Positions 1 to 6,606 of a stretch of 10,979 nt of DNA are shown here, piece after piece. Where the stretch lies: NCBI GenBank assembly GCA_903840375.1, contig CAIMFR010000066.1:1-10979 (forward strand). The letters run 5' to 3'. The notes beneath the pieces are model-generated. The model did no database searches, was not told where the DNA came from, and saw nothing but the letters and a program-made list of their open reading frames with translations. Within the stretch, counting starts at the first letter, position 1; each line of letters opens with the position of its first letter. Source of the stretch: Candidatus Adlerbacteria bacterium. GTDB lineage: Bacteria > Patescibacteriota > Minisyncoccia > Phycocordibacterales > SBAW01. A program made the translations under genes and the position numbers.

Positions 1-590
1 CATTGTCGGTGAAATGTTCTGAAAGTTTTTTGAATATTTCTCCCCCGCGCGGCGCATTGAGGTCTCCGCAGAAAACAATATCTCCCGCCTTTTCAAGCAA
101 CCCAAGCATCTTCGCACAATCACCACGCTGGAAATCGTTCGCCTCGCCGTCCGGCGTCCAGGTGAAGTGCGTCGTGCTGATGCGAAACTGCTCGCCGTCT
201 TTTTCTACATCACATCGCAGCAAAACATGAGCGAGCGTCTCATGCAGACGAGCAAGATCGTCCGCATTGTGCGTATTAAATCGTATGGAATCAACAAGTC
301 CGATGCCTTCCTTGGTACCGAGATAATAGTCGCGCACAACATTTTTCATCGGCAGGCGTGAAAAGATGCCAACTCCTTGCACCATTACATCGCCGTCGAT
401 AGTGCGATAACACATCGGAGCGAACACCGAATGCGCACCGAGAGTCTTTTCTAAAAGTGGAATATCTTTCTGCAACAATTCCTGCGCACAAAAAATATCC
501 GGCATTTCCCGTTCCAAAAAAAGGAACAATACGGTCCAGATGTTTATTCCACTCGACATTCAGTTGCACAAGTCGAATCGACGGGTTCAT
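1..590 (-). CDS. Endonuclease/exonuclease/phosphatase family protein, frameshifted and cut by the window edge
   Basis: EEP-fold metal-dependent phosphodiesterase (relatives cleave nucleic acids or phosphoesters). ATG at 590 opens MNPSIRLVQLNVEWN, the usual first strand with the metal-site Asn. After about 24 codons the frame breaks at seven T on the coding strand (516-522); with six T the reading continues in the other frame as LEREMPDIFCAQELLQKD (metal-binding Glu in CAQE), then ISTTHFTWTPDG and FCGDLNAPRGGEIF, the classic TTH and GDLNAP motifs. The second frame stays open to the left edge, so the C-terminus (normally another 50 or more residues with the SDH motif) is outside. It lies 45 nt behind the prephenate dehydratase on the same strand and is probably cotranscribed. 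A weak GGAAG precedes the ATG; a TTG at 626 is a poorer start. Family assignment is firm. Whether the break is a real pseudogene, slippage or a sequencing error is open. Confidence 0.85.
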
Positions 591-635
591 TACTTCCAAT
601 GTATACGACGACAATGCTTGGCGCAAACAATTTTC

Positions 636-1229
636 CTATTTCACCGCAACAACGAAGCTGGTGTAGTTGAACTTTAAGTCTTGGATAGATTCTTCGAGAA
701 TATCGAGGCCGTAGACTTGCGCCGCCGCTCGCGATGCGATGACGGCGGTCGATGCCGGCAAAACTCCGCTCGCCAGATCCTGCGCAGCCTTCGCAGTATC
801 CTGATATTCCCCCACTTTCACCTTCGGCCACTTGCGTTTAAGGTACATTCGACACTGTTTGAGCGCCTGATCGTGCGAAACTATCTGTTTAATACCATCC
901 ACCGTCGCGCCTTTTGCTGAAATCAGACAATGATGTACGTCTATCTCGAAAATTTTCTTGATGGAAAAATTGTGTTTCGCCATCGCATACACCGTCTCGA
1001 TGACAATGCCGCCGTTTGAGTTCTCGATCGGGAAAATACCGGTTGTAATGTCTCCGACATCGAGTGCTGCAAGTACGTTCTCCACAGTTATAAGATAGCG
1101 GATTTCCGGCTTTTTCAGGCCTATTTTTGCAGAGTATGTTCGTGCCGCTTCCTCGGAAAAACTTCCTGGAGCGCCAGAAACACCAATAACCACAACCTTT
1201 TTTGACGCCGCAGTCGATTTCTTCTTCAT
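636..1229 (-). CDS. pheA: Prephenate dehydratase domain protein, no ACT domain
   Basis: Prephenate dehydratase converts prephenate to phenylpyruvate for phenylalanine synthesis. From ATG 1229 the protein has 197 residues and is nearly all PDT domain: GAPGSFSEEAA at 19-29, PIENSNGGIV at 67-76, SHDQAL at 118-123 (family usually SHPQAL), DTAKAA at 144-149, and a C-terminal YGLDILEESIQDLKFNYTSF block in which the catalytic Thr (T190) is kept but the Arg of the usual TRF is Ser. The chain ends 7 residues after T190, so there is no regulatory ACT domain and no chorismate mutase; typical stand-alone enzymes have about 280 residues. The alternative TTG at 1250 would place the promoter -10 inside the gene. 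No Shine-Dalgarno is visible; a TATAGT box ends 9 nt before the ATG. The family is clear; activity on prephenate is inferred and weakened by the two changed motif residues. Confidence 0.85.
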   Translation of the reverse strand: MKKKSTAASKKVVVIGVSGAPGSFSEEAARTYSAKIGLKKPEIRYLITVENVLAALDVGDITTGIFPIENSNGGIVIETVYAMAKHNFSIKKIFEIDVHHCLISAKGATVDGIKQIVSHDQALKQCRMYLKRKWPKVKVGEYQDTAKAAQDLASGVLPASTAVIASRAAAQVYGLDILEESIQDLKFNYTSFVVAVK

Positions 1230-1238
1230 GTGAATGTC

Positions 1239-1267
1239 ACTATAGGACAAAAAATATTTACCCGCAA
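1239..1267 (-). promoter_or_regulatory. Promoter of the prephenate dehydratase gene
   Basis: On the minus strand, TTGCGG (1262-1267), 17-nt spacer, TATAGT (1239-1244). The -10 ends 9 nt before the ATG at 1229, so the transcript would have at most a few leader bases. Inferred from sequence only. Confidence 0.5.
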
Positions 1268-1304
1268 GCTTGCGAGATAGAAGTTAGACGCCTCCATGGC
1301 TCTA

Positions 1305-1332
1305 TTGCGCGCTTTTTTTGAGGCGCTATACT
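1305..1332 (+). promoter_or_regulatory. Candidate distal promoter upstream of the HU gene
   Basis: TTGCGC (1305-1310), 16-nt spacer, TATACT (1327-1332). A start near 1339 would give the HU gene a roughly 90-nt leader containing the inverted repeat at 1343-1380. The same -35 type is seen before other genes here. It could instead serve a small RNA. Confidence 0.4.
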
Positions 1333-1342
1333 GGGCAATGGG

Positions 1343-1380
1343 TTTTTCCGCCCGATCGTAGCAGGGCAACGGCGGAAAAA
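1343..1380. repeat. Inverted repeat in the divergent pheA-HU spacer
   Basis: TTTTTCCGCC (1343-1352) is perfectly complementary to GGCGGAAAAA (1371-1380): a 10-bp stem with an 18-nt loop. Inside it GCCC (1350-1353) and GGGC (1363-1366) can form a competing inner stem. No T-run follows the stem on either strand, so it is not a standard intrinsic terminator. It may be a leader structure of the HU mRNA or a protein-binding site. The rest of 1251-1431 shows only promoter-like boxes and no coding frame I can support. Confidence 0.55.
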
Positions 1381-1418
1381 ACTACTCATTCTGGTCACTG
1401 TTTTTCGCTTTTATCCAT

Positions 1419-1424
1419 TATATA
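1419..1424 (+). promoter_or_regulatory. Proximal -10 box of the HU gene
   Basis: TATATA lies 7 nt before the ATG at 1432, placing the expected transcription start on the initiation codon. No convincing -35 (CACTGT region, 1396-1401) and no Shine-Dalgarno. Suggests a leaderless HU mRNA in addition to the possible distal promoter. Confidence 0.4.
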
Positions 1425-1431
1425 GATAACT

Positions 1432-1704
1432 ATGAATAAGCAAGATATTGCAGAGAAGGTGCAAGGAGTGCTTGGTACTACTAAAGCTGACGCAGAACGC
1501 GCAGTTGAATCCGTTATAGACACCATTATCGAATCATTGAAGAAAGGTGATGATGTTTCTATCGCAGGCCTTGGTATTTTCAAGACGAAAATGCGCGCTG
1601 CACGTGCCGCTCGCAACCCTCGTACCGGCGAGACCGTTCAAGTCATGGCAATGCGCGTGCCGAAGTTCCAGGCTGCAAAAGCCCTCAAAGACGCTGTTAA
1701 ATAG
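1432..1704 (+). CDS. HU/IHF family DNA-binding protein
   Basis: Small histone-like protein of 90 residues, the usual HU length, acting as a dimer that bends and compacts DNA in the nucleoid. The N-terminal helices (MNKQDIAEKVQGVLGTTKADAERAVESVIDTIIESLKKGD) are followed by VSIAGLGIFKTK, matching the family GFGTF turn, and then by the DNA-contacting arm with the signature ARNPRTGETV at about 60-69, ending in the VPKFQAAKALKDAVK helix. The start is set by a -10-like box 7 nt upstream; no Shine-Dalgarno. It is followed 27 nt later by a strong intrinsic terminator, so it forms a single-gene unit. HU versus IHF subunit cannot be separated by eye; as a single homodimer-type gene, HU is more likely. 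Confidence 0.95.
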   Translation: MNKQDIAEKVQGVLGTTKADAERAVESVIDTIIESLKKGDDVSIAGLGIFKTKMRAARAARNPRTGETVQVMAMRVPKFQAAKALKDAVK

Positions 1705-1731
1705 CAGTTTTTGTCTCATTTGCAAATGAAA

Positions 1732-1757
1732 GGCCGTCCAATTAGGGACGGTTTTTT
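1732..1757 (+). terminator. Intrinsic terminator of the HU gene
   Basis: CCGTCC (1734-1739), 6-nt loop, GGACGG (1746-1751), followed directly by six T (1752-1757). Textbook rho-independent structure. Just upstream, at 1719-1730, lies the short palindrome CATTTGCAAATG. Confidence 0.9.
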
Positions 1758-1794
1758 CATGCCTCATCGTTATGTGCTACTATTATTATCACTT

Positions 1795-2982
1795 ATGCAT
1801 GACGGAATAGAAGCTTTTGAAAGACGAGAGGGGAATGGAATGCAGGAACGAAAGAACGTTACCAATGACCGGGAGATGGTCAGAAGCGGCAACTTTGCAC
1901 AAGATCTTGAGACTCTACGAGCGGAAGGCCGTCTCGAAAAAGAGATCGATCGTGTGAAACACGCCTACGAAGAACGTATACAAGGCTCAAATAGTTTTAT
2001 GGACCAGAAGGCGTGGGAGGCCTTCACTATCATCGACCTGTTCCACCCCGAGACAGCAGAACATTGCGTCGAAACGCTTCATTTGGCCCGAGAAAAGATG
2101 GAGAGTGCGCTGCACGGCAGCAACCAAACAGCGGGAGAAAGTGCCGTCATATTTTCAAAAATATTCAATATGGACCGCAATGCGCTCAACGTTTTCTACC
2201 GCGCATGCCTCCTGCACGATATTGGCAAGGTAAATGTGTCATATGAGATCATTACAAACACGGCGTCCGATCAAGATGTCGCAAAGGTGCTTTACCTTCA
2301 TATAAACGAATACGGCAGAGTTCTTAAAGACCGCCACCTCGCCATTATCGCCAATCCTGATAAATTGCTGGAAGCGCTGAAAAGAAAAAACACACGTCCG
2401 AACGGCATAGTGCGAGCGGTGGACATTCTTTCACCGGAAAGCGCCACTATCCTGCGTCGGCGCGGCATAGATGTAGACAACAAGACACTTCCGGATATCA
2501 TCCGCGAACACGAGGAACAATCGCAAAAGATATTGGAGGCGCTTGGTATGGCTGGAGAAAGCTGGATAGCCGGACACCATCATGATTATAAAAATGAGCT
2601 CAAGGAAATACCTGTTGAAATACACGGTGTGCGTGTCTTACTGGCGGAAATACTACACCTAGCCGACGTTATTCAGGCCATGACCGGCAAGCGCGGCTAT
2701 AAAAAGCCACACACCAAGCTTGGCGCGTTAGACATTCTCGTTGACCAGGCAATGCACAAGATGGTCGACCCCAATCTCACAGCTCTCTGGGTGCGCGATG
2801 AAATGGATCGAGTGGAACCACTCTCCGCTGAAGATGCTGCACTGCTAGAGACCGAATCATACAAAAATTTACCACCCGAACTACAGCATAGGAAAAAAAT
2901 ACTTGGTTTCCTGGAAAAAAACAACAAAGTACGCATCGGAGATCGAATCATAACGATTGACATACCAAAGATGGTTGCGTAG
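1795..2982 (+). CDS. HD-domain phosphohydrolase, degenerate HD-GYP type
   Basis: Metal-dependent HD-superfamily phosphohydrolase; many relatives hydrolyse (cyclic) nucleotides. With start 1795 it has 395 residues: a charged helical N-terminus (about 1-95), then HPETAEHCVETLHLA (first His), LLHDIGKVN with the HD pair at 141-142, HEEQSQKILEALG, AGHHHDYKN at 259-267, and ILHLADVIQAMTGKRGYKKPHTKLGALDIL, which matches the HD-GYP pattern ADvydAlts.RpYr. The diagnostic HHExxDGxGYP is replaced by HHHDYKNELKEIP, so c-di-GMP activity should not be assumed. No membrane segment. Start: TATTAT boxes (1781-1789) lie 5-8 nt before ATG 1795, as in other genes here; ATG 1840, behind GAGAGGGG, is a real alternative giving 380 residues. 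Frames opening at 1711 would run through the HU terminator. Substrate unknown. Confidence 0.85.
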   Translation: MHDGIEAFERREGNGMQERKNVTNDREMVRSGNFAQDLETLRAEGRLEKEIDRVKHAYEERIQGSNSFMDQKAWEAFTIIDLFHPETAEHCVETLHLAREKMESALHGSNQTAGESAVIFSKIFNMDRNALNVFYRACLLHDIGKVNVSYEIITNTASDQDVAKVLYLHINEYGRVLKDRHLAIIANPDKLLEALKRKNTRPNGIVRAVDILSPESATILRRRGIDVDNKTLPDIIREHEEQSQKILEALGMAGESWIAGHHHDYKNELKEIPVEIHGVRVLLAEILHLADVIQAMTGKRGYKKPHTKLGALDILVDQAMHKMVDPNLTALWVRDEMDRVEPLSAEDAALLETESYKNLPPELQHRKKILGFLEKNNKVRIGDRIITIDIPKMVA

Positions 2983-2984
2983 AG

Positions 2985-3028
2985 AAATCACATCGCATAT
3001 TGCGCGTGATTTGTAAAAAGGGTATCTT
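2985..3028 (+). promoter_or_regulatory. hicBA promoter with overlapping inverted repeat (candidate operator)
   Basis: AAATCAC (2985-2991) and GTGATTT (3006-3012) form a perfect 7-bp inverted repeat around the smaller palindrome CGCATATTGCG (2994-3004). The right part covers the -35 box TTGCGC (3000-3005), which is 17 nt from TATCTT (3023-3028); the -10 ends 6 nt before the hicB ATG. An inverted repeat over the -35 is typical of toxin-antitoxin autorepression. It could also be the end structure of the HD gene, but no T-run follows. Confidence 0.5.
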
Positions 3029-3034
3029 CATACT

Positions 3035-3256
3035 ATGTATACAGCAGTCTACAAAAAAGTACGTTCCGGGTATGTAGCCTGGGTTGAGGAAATTCCAGGA
3101 GTTAACACGCAAGGGGAAACAAAGCTGGAAACAAAGGAAAATTTGCGCGATGCACTGCAAGAGTTTATCGCTGCACGACGAATACTCATCCGCAGAGAGG
3201 CAGGACGCGGAGGCCGTCTTACACGAGAACGCATTTCCGTTCCTGTTCTTGCATGA
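3035..3256 (+). CDS. hicB: HicB family antitoxin
   Basis: Antitoxin that should bind and block the HicA RNase encoded next to it. The 73-residue protein shows the HicB partial RNase H-like fold: MYTAVYKKVRSGYVAWVEEIPGVNTQGETKLETKENLRDALQEF, matching the family pattern of Y.A.....GY.A.V.E.PG..TQGET..EA..NL..AL. The C-terminal tail (about 50-73, Arg-rich) is too short for the usual ribbon-helix-helix or HTH DNA-binding domain. Its TGA stop overlaps the hicA start by four bases (ATGA), giving translational coupling. The order antitoxin-toxin is the reverse of the classical hicA-hicB arrangement. No Shine-Dalgarno; the -10 box ends 6 nt before ATG, suggesting a leaderless transcript. Repression via the upstream inverted repeat is an inference. 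Confidence 0.88.
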   Translation: MYTAVYKKVRSGYVAWVEEIPGVNTQGETKLETKENLRDALQEFIAARRILIRREAGRGGRLTRERISVPVLA

Positions 3257-3447
3257 AACGTCTCGATTTCGAGAAATATTTACACTCGCACAATTGCAAC
3301 ATTCTGCGAGAAGGGGCAAAACACAGCGTGTTTTATAACACAGACAACAGCCTCCTTTCGACAGTTCCGCGGCACAGTGAATTAAAACCGTTCCTTGTGA
3401 GGAAGATCTGTAAAGATTTAGGCGTTGTGCCGCCTAAGGGCAAATAG
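3253..3447 (+). CDS. hicA: HicA family toxin (mRNA interferase)
   Basis: Small double-stranded-RNA-binding-fold RNase that cleaves mRNA when its antitoxin is lost. The 64-residue protein follows the family closely: KRLDFEKYLHSHNCNILREGAKHSVFY, with His24 in the place of the catalytic His of the GSHh motif (here GAKH), then STVPRHSELKPFLVRKICKDLGV, matching the conserved VPRHS.EL..GTLR.I.K..G. The ATG overlaps the hicB stop, so it is translated by coupling; there is no independent ribosome binding site. The length is normal for HicA. Near its end a TTAGGCG/CGCCTAA hairpin (3418-3437) is present but lacks a T-run. Activity not shown, but the sequence appears intact. Confidence 0.9.
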   Translation: MKRLDFEKYLHSHNCNILREGAKHSVFYNTDNSLLSTVPRHSELKPFLVRKICKDLGVVPPKGK

Positions 3448-3483
3448 AAAATTTTCTATAAAACACTCGTGTGGTGGTATACT
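3444..3483 (+). promoter_or_regulatory. Promoter of the type IV ATPase gene with adjacent palindrome
   Basis: Extended -10 TGGTATACT (3475-3483, TGnTATACT) ends 9 nt before ATG 3493. A perfect 16-base palindrome ATAGAAAATTTTCTAT (3444-3459) lies in the -35 region, straddling the hicA stop. It may be an AT-rich upstream element or an operator. There is no clear -35 hexamer, as expected with an extended -10. Confidence 0.5.
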
Positions 3484-3492
3484 TTTTGTATT

Positions 3493-6357
3493 ATGGCGAT
3501 TGGACAAAGTGCAGAAATTACTAGCGGTTCCGGGGTGGAAAATGTGAATGGTGTCGGGTCTGCCGCCAGGACGGAGCTAGAGCAACTACGCACTCGCGCA
3601 AATGTATTGGAAGCACAACTCCGCGCAGAAGGCACTGCACCGGAAGCAATACCGCACGCCGCTGCAGAGAAAGCGGTCAGCGAACATTGGGAAAAGGTTG
3701 CACCTGCGCGAGCAATGCCAGCAACCTCTGCATCTCCGATCGGTACTGCGGGGAAATCTGCCCCCGCCGCAGAACAGCTCGGCGCGGTCACTCTCGAGCT
3801 CTCGCCGGAGGAACATGATGCCCAAATGGAAGAGCTTCTCGGTATATTGCAGCACAAGGGCGTTACGCCTGCCATCGAAGCCGCTGACAAATCCAATAGC
3901 CCGCACATCATCGACGATTTCCACCGTATTCTCACCGAATACGTGCACGAGGGATTCCCTGCCGACGGCACATCCGCGAAACCGTACGGTCCGGCGTTGA
4001 ACATGACATTATTTGAAGTCACTTTGCCCGGCTCTGCAGAAAAAGATAAACCGACCAATCCGACACAGGCGATGCGCGAATATATCACTTTGATGGAGCA
4101 GTTTTATCGCGGGATGCTGCAGATGGACACGCGTATCGGCGAATATTTCTCGCTTGAAATAGCCAACCCTGCCGGTTCGATGCATACATCTTTATATGTA
4201 GCTGTGCCGAATAAGCGAAAGGCCCTGTTTGAGAAACAGATCTTGAGCCTCTACCCGAATGCGCAACTGGTAGAAAAACGTGATGATTACAACTCTTTTG
4301 CCGACGGCGCACAGACCGCGGCGGCGACTGCCTACCTTGCCGAGCGACATATCTATTCCCTGCGCACGATGGACGCGTTTTCCAACGACCCGCTCGACAC
4401 ACTTCTCAATTCATTTTCCAAATTGGACACGACCGGCGAGGGCGCTGCGGTGCAATTCGTCATTTCGCCGCGCGACCGCGGTTTATTGAAACGATATCGC
4501 TACGCGCTTGAACAAATTCGCCAAGGCGTTCCGATGAAACGCGCGACAAATATAAAGACCGGCGTTGATGAGATCCTGCAGGCAATAGGCAATTTTGCGA
4601 AAGAGTTTGCTTCCAGTTCAAGCAAACTAGCGCCGGAAGAACGTCCGACGACTGATGATCCACGGCTTAAAAATATAGAGAACAAGATCAGCACACCCAT
4701 ATTCCACGCGGACATCCGCATCGTGGCTTCGGCGACGACGGAACAGCGCGCAAAAGAGATCGTGCAGGACATCGAGGGTACGTTCCAGCAATTCGCCGAC
4801 ACTTCCGGTAATAAACTTGCCTTTTCGCCGGTGCAGCCTCGAAATATTAAAAAATTTGCACGAGCATTCTCCTACCGACTGCTTGACGACGAGACGGCGA
4901 TGCCGCTCTCCGCACTGGAGCTCGCAACCATGGCGCACTTGCCACGCCCGGGAAGCAATATTGCTGCGCCGGAACTCCGTCAAGAACGCGCCGCCGTATC
5001 TGCACCGCCAAGCGACCTCCCACAGACGGGCGTGGTGCTTGGCATCAACAAATTCCGCGGCACGGCGCGCGAAGTTCGCATCACACCGGAAGATCGCCTC
5101 CGACACCTATACATCATCGGACAGACCGGCACGGGAAAGTCCTACCTGATGAAAAACATCATCATGCAGGATATTCTTTCCGGCGCTGGCGTCTGCATGA
5201 TCGACCCGCACGGCAACGATGTGACGGAAATTCTTTCCGCGATCCCGCCGGAACGAGTCGCTGACGTCATTTACTTCGATCCGGGCTCTATCGAACGTCC
5301 GATGGGACTCAACATGATGGAGTACGATGTGTCGCGTCCTGAACAGAAAACGCTGGTGGTTGACGAACTGCTCGGCATTTTCAAAAAACTGTTCGGCGCA
5401 GTGCCGGAAAGCATGGGTCCGGCATTCGAGCAGTACTTCCGCAATGCGGCACTCCTCGTGATGGAATCGCCGGAGCTCGGCAACACGTTGCTGGACATCG
5501 CACGCGTCTTTTCCGACGATGATTTCCGCGCACGCAAACTTGCCGCATGTAAAAATCCGATAATCACTCGCTTTTGGAGCGACATCGCCACGAAGGCGAC
5601 CGGCGAGCAGGGTCTCGAAAATTACGCGCCGTATGTCACCAACAAGTTCGACGCGTTCACCACCAACGAAATAATCCGCCCGATCATCGCGCAGCAAAAG
5701 TCCGCATTCAACTTCCGTGACTTGATGGACAACCGCAAGATCTTGCTGGTCAACCTCGCAAAGGGCCGCATCGGAGAGCTGAATGCAAACCTGCTCGGCC
5801 TCGTCATTGTCGGCAAATTCCTCATCGCCGCACTCTCGCGCGCGGACTCTGTCGGCGAAGACTTGCCGCCGTTCTACCTGCACATCGACGAATTCCAGAA
5901 CTTCACCACGCCGTCTATCGCGACCATTTTCTCTGAAGCGCGCAAATATAAACTTTCGCTCACGGTCGCCCACCAATTTATAGCGCAACTCACGGAACCC
6001 ATCCGCGACGCGGTGTTCGGCAACGTCGGATCGATCTGCGCATTTCGTGTCGGCACGACGGACGCGGAGTTCTTGGAAAAGCAATTCGCGCCGACATTCA
6101 AGGCAAATGACCTGATGAATATCGACAATCGCAACGCATATGTGAAACTCTTGGTAAATGGAAGGCCGGCGCAGCCGTTCAACATCGAAACGCTACCGTT
6201 TGCAAAAGGAACAGTCGAAGATGTCGGCAGAATGAAGCAGCTTTCATTCACAAAATATGGTCGCCCGCGCGCGGAGATAGAAGCAGAAATAGCGAGCAGC
6301 CTCGCAGGAGCGGTGACTTCGCAAGAACCGGCAACATTAGCAGGAAACGGACTGTAA
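3493..6357 (+). CDS. Type IV secretion / conjugative coupling-type ATPase (VirD4/TraG-like)
   Basis: Large 954-residue ATPase of the VirD4/TraD/HerA superfamily that would power DNA or protein movement through a type IV secretion or pilus machine. The N-terminus (1-100) is Ala/Glu-rich with a short coiled-coil-like stretch (ELEQLRTRANVLEAQL). About 170-490 is a mixed alpha/beta region with two similar beta-alpha segments (EYFSLEIANP..., ADIRIVASATTEQRAKEIV...), known in outline from CPR/archaeal relatives. The motor follows: Walker A GQTGTGKS at 543-550, GVCMIDPHGND around D571, and FYLHIDEFQNF with D799/E800 (Walker B/TraG C-terminal block), then SEARKYKLSLTVAHQFIAQL and GSICAFRVG. No transmembrane segment is visible, unlike classical VirD4. 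ATG 3493 is chosen because the earlier GTG at 3469 lies in the promoter. No other secretion gene is in the window. Confidence 0.85.
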   Translation: MAIGQSAEITSGSGVENVNGVGSAARTELEQLRTRANVLEAQLRAEGTAPEAIPHAAAEKAVSEHWEKVAPARAMPATSASPIGTAGKSAPAAEQLGAVTLELSPEEHDAQMEELLGILQHKGVTPAIEAADKSNSPHIIDDFHRILTEYVHEGFPADGTSAKPYGPALNMTLFEVTLPGSAEKDKPTNPTQAMREYITLMEQFYRGMLQMDTRIGEYFSLEIANPAGSMHTSLYVAVPNKRKALFEKQILSLYPNAQLVEKRDDYNSFADGAQTAAATAYLAERHIYSLRTMDAFSNDPLDTLLNSFSKLDTTGEGAAVQFVISPRDRGLLKRYRYALEQIRQGVPMKRATNIKTGVDEILQAIGNFAKEFASSSSKLAPEERPTTDDPRLKNIENKISTPIFHADIRIVASATTEQRAKEIVQDIEGTFQQFADTSGNKLAFSPVQPRNIKKFARAFSYRLLDDETAMPLSALELATMAHLPRPGSNIAAPELRQERAAVSAPPSDLPQTGVVLGINKFRGTAREVRITPEDRLRHLYIIGQTGTGKSYLMKNIIMQDILSGAGVCMIDPHGNDVTEILSAIPPERVADVIYFDPGSIERPMGLNMMEYDVSRPEQKTLVVDELLGIFKKLFGAVPESMGPAFEQYFRNAALLVMESPELGNTLLDIARVFSDDDFRARKLAACKNPIITRFWSDIATKATGEQGLENYAPYVTNKFDAFTTNEIIRPIIAQQKSAFNFRDLMDNRKILLVNLAKGRIGELNANLLGLVIVGKFLIAALSRADSVGEDLPPFYLHIDEFQNFTTPSIATIFSEARKYKLSLTVAHQFIAQLTEPIRDAVFGNVGSICAFRVGTTDAEFLEKQFAPTFKANDLMNIDNRNAYVKLLVNGRPAQPFNIETLPFAKGTVEDVGRMKQLSFTKYGRPRAEIEAEIASSLAGAVTSQEPATLAGNGL

Positions 6358-6495
6358 AAAGTAGACAGAAAAGAAAAAGAAATTACCGAGAACGACGGCA
6401 TCTTCACCAAGGGATATCCGTAGTTCATCGGGTGTCCAATCATCAGACCTATCCATCACAGCATACAGCCTGGATATGAAATCGTCACTTCCCAT
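6337..6495 (-). CDS. Unrecognised 52-residue small protein
   Basis: Short ORF supported by its signals rather than homology: ATG at 6495 is preceded by AAGGAGG with a 7-nt gap, the best Shine-Dalgarno in the window together with pyrF, and a TTGACA promoter lies about 50 nt upstream. The protein starts acidic and polar (MGSDDFISRLYAVMDRSDD, then WTPDELRISLGED) and ends in an aromatic, hydrophobic tail (NFFFFSVYFLQSVSC) that could sit in or on a membrane. Its last 21 bases run into the 3' end of the ATPase gene on the opposite strand. I recognise no family. Alternatives are a decaying gene or a leader peptide. The remainder of 6358-6606 holds no other frame I can support. Confidence 0.5.
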   Translation of the reverse strand: MGSDDFISRLYAVMDRSDDWTPDELRISLGEDAVVLGNFFFFSVYFLQSVSC

Positions 6496-6546
6496 GACTC
6501 GTCCTCCTTGTTTTGAGCCAAAAGTTTGCTCATCTATCTACATAAA

Positions 6547-6575
6547 AACCTAGCACCTTTTATCTTTCTTGTCAA
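6547..6575 (-). promoter_or_regulatory. Promoter for the 52-residue ORF
   Basis: Minus strand: perfect -35 TTGACA (6570-6575), 17-nt spacer ending in TGC, then TAGGTT (6547-6552), i.e. an extended -10. Start expected near 6540, giving a roughly 45-nt leader that contains the AAGGAGG site. It begins 31 nt beyond the end of the tRNA gene. Confidence 0.55.
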
Positions 6576-6606
6576 GAATTTGGACGGGACAATTCGATCC
6601 TTATTG

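Noticed and set aside
1719..1730. CATTTGCAAATG before the HU terminator as a second copy of the palindromic element in the methyltransferase
   Set aside because: Only a short word is shared (TCATTTGCAAATG-like); no arms or flanking pairing, so chance or a common short palindrome.
1711..1794. Earlier start for the HD protein
   Set aside because: Would translate through the HU terminator hairpin; promoter boxes sit just before 1795.
3418..3437. TTAGGCG/CGCCTAA hairpin as a hicA terminator
   Set aside because: It lies within the coding end of hicA and no T-run follows; left as unassigned.
3469..3492. Upstream GTG start adding WWYTFCI to the ATPase
   Set aside because: Those codons consist of the extended -10 box and spacer; ATG 3493 is better.
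5107..6084. 325-codon open frame on the minus strand inside the ATPase gene, and other long opposite frames in the same gene
   Set aside because: Arg/Glu/His-rich composition typical of a shadow frame, no recognisable motif, and the plus frame has complete ATPase motifs.
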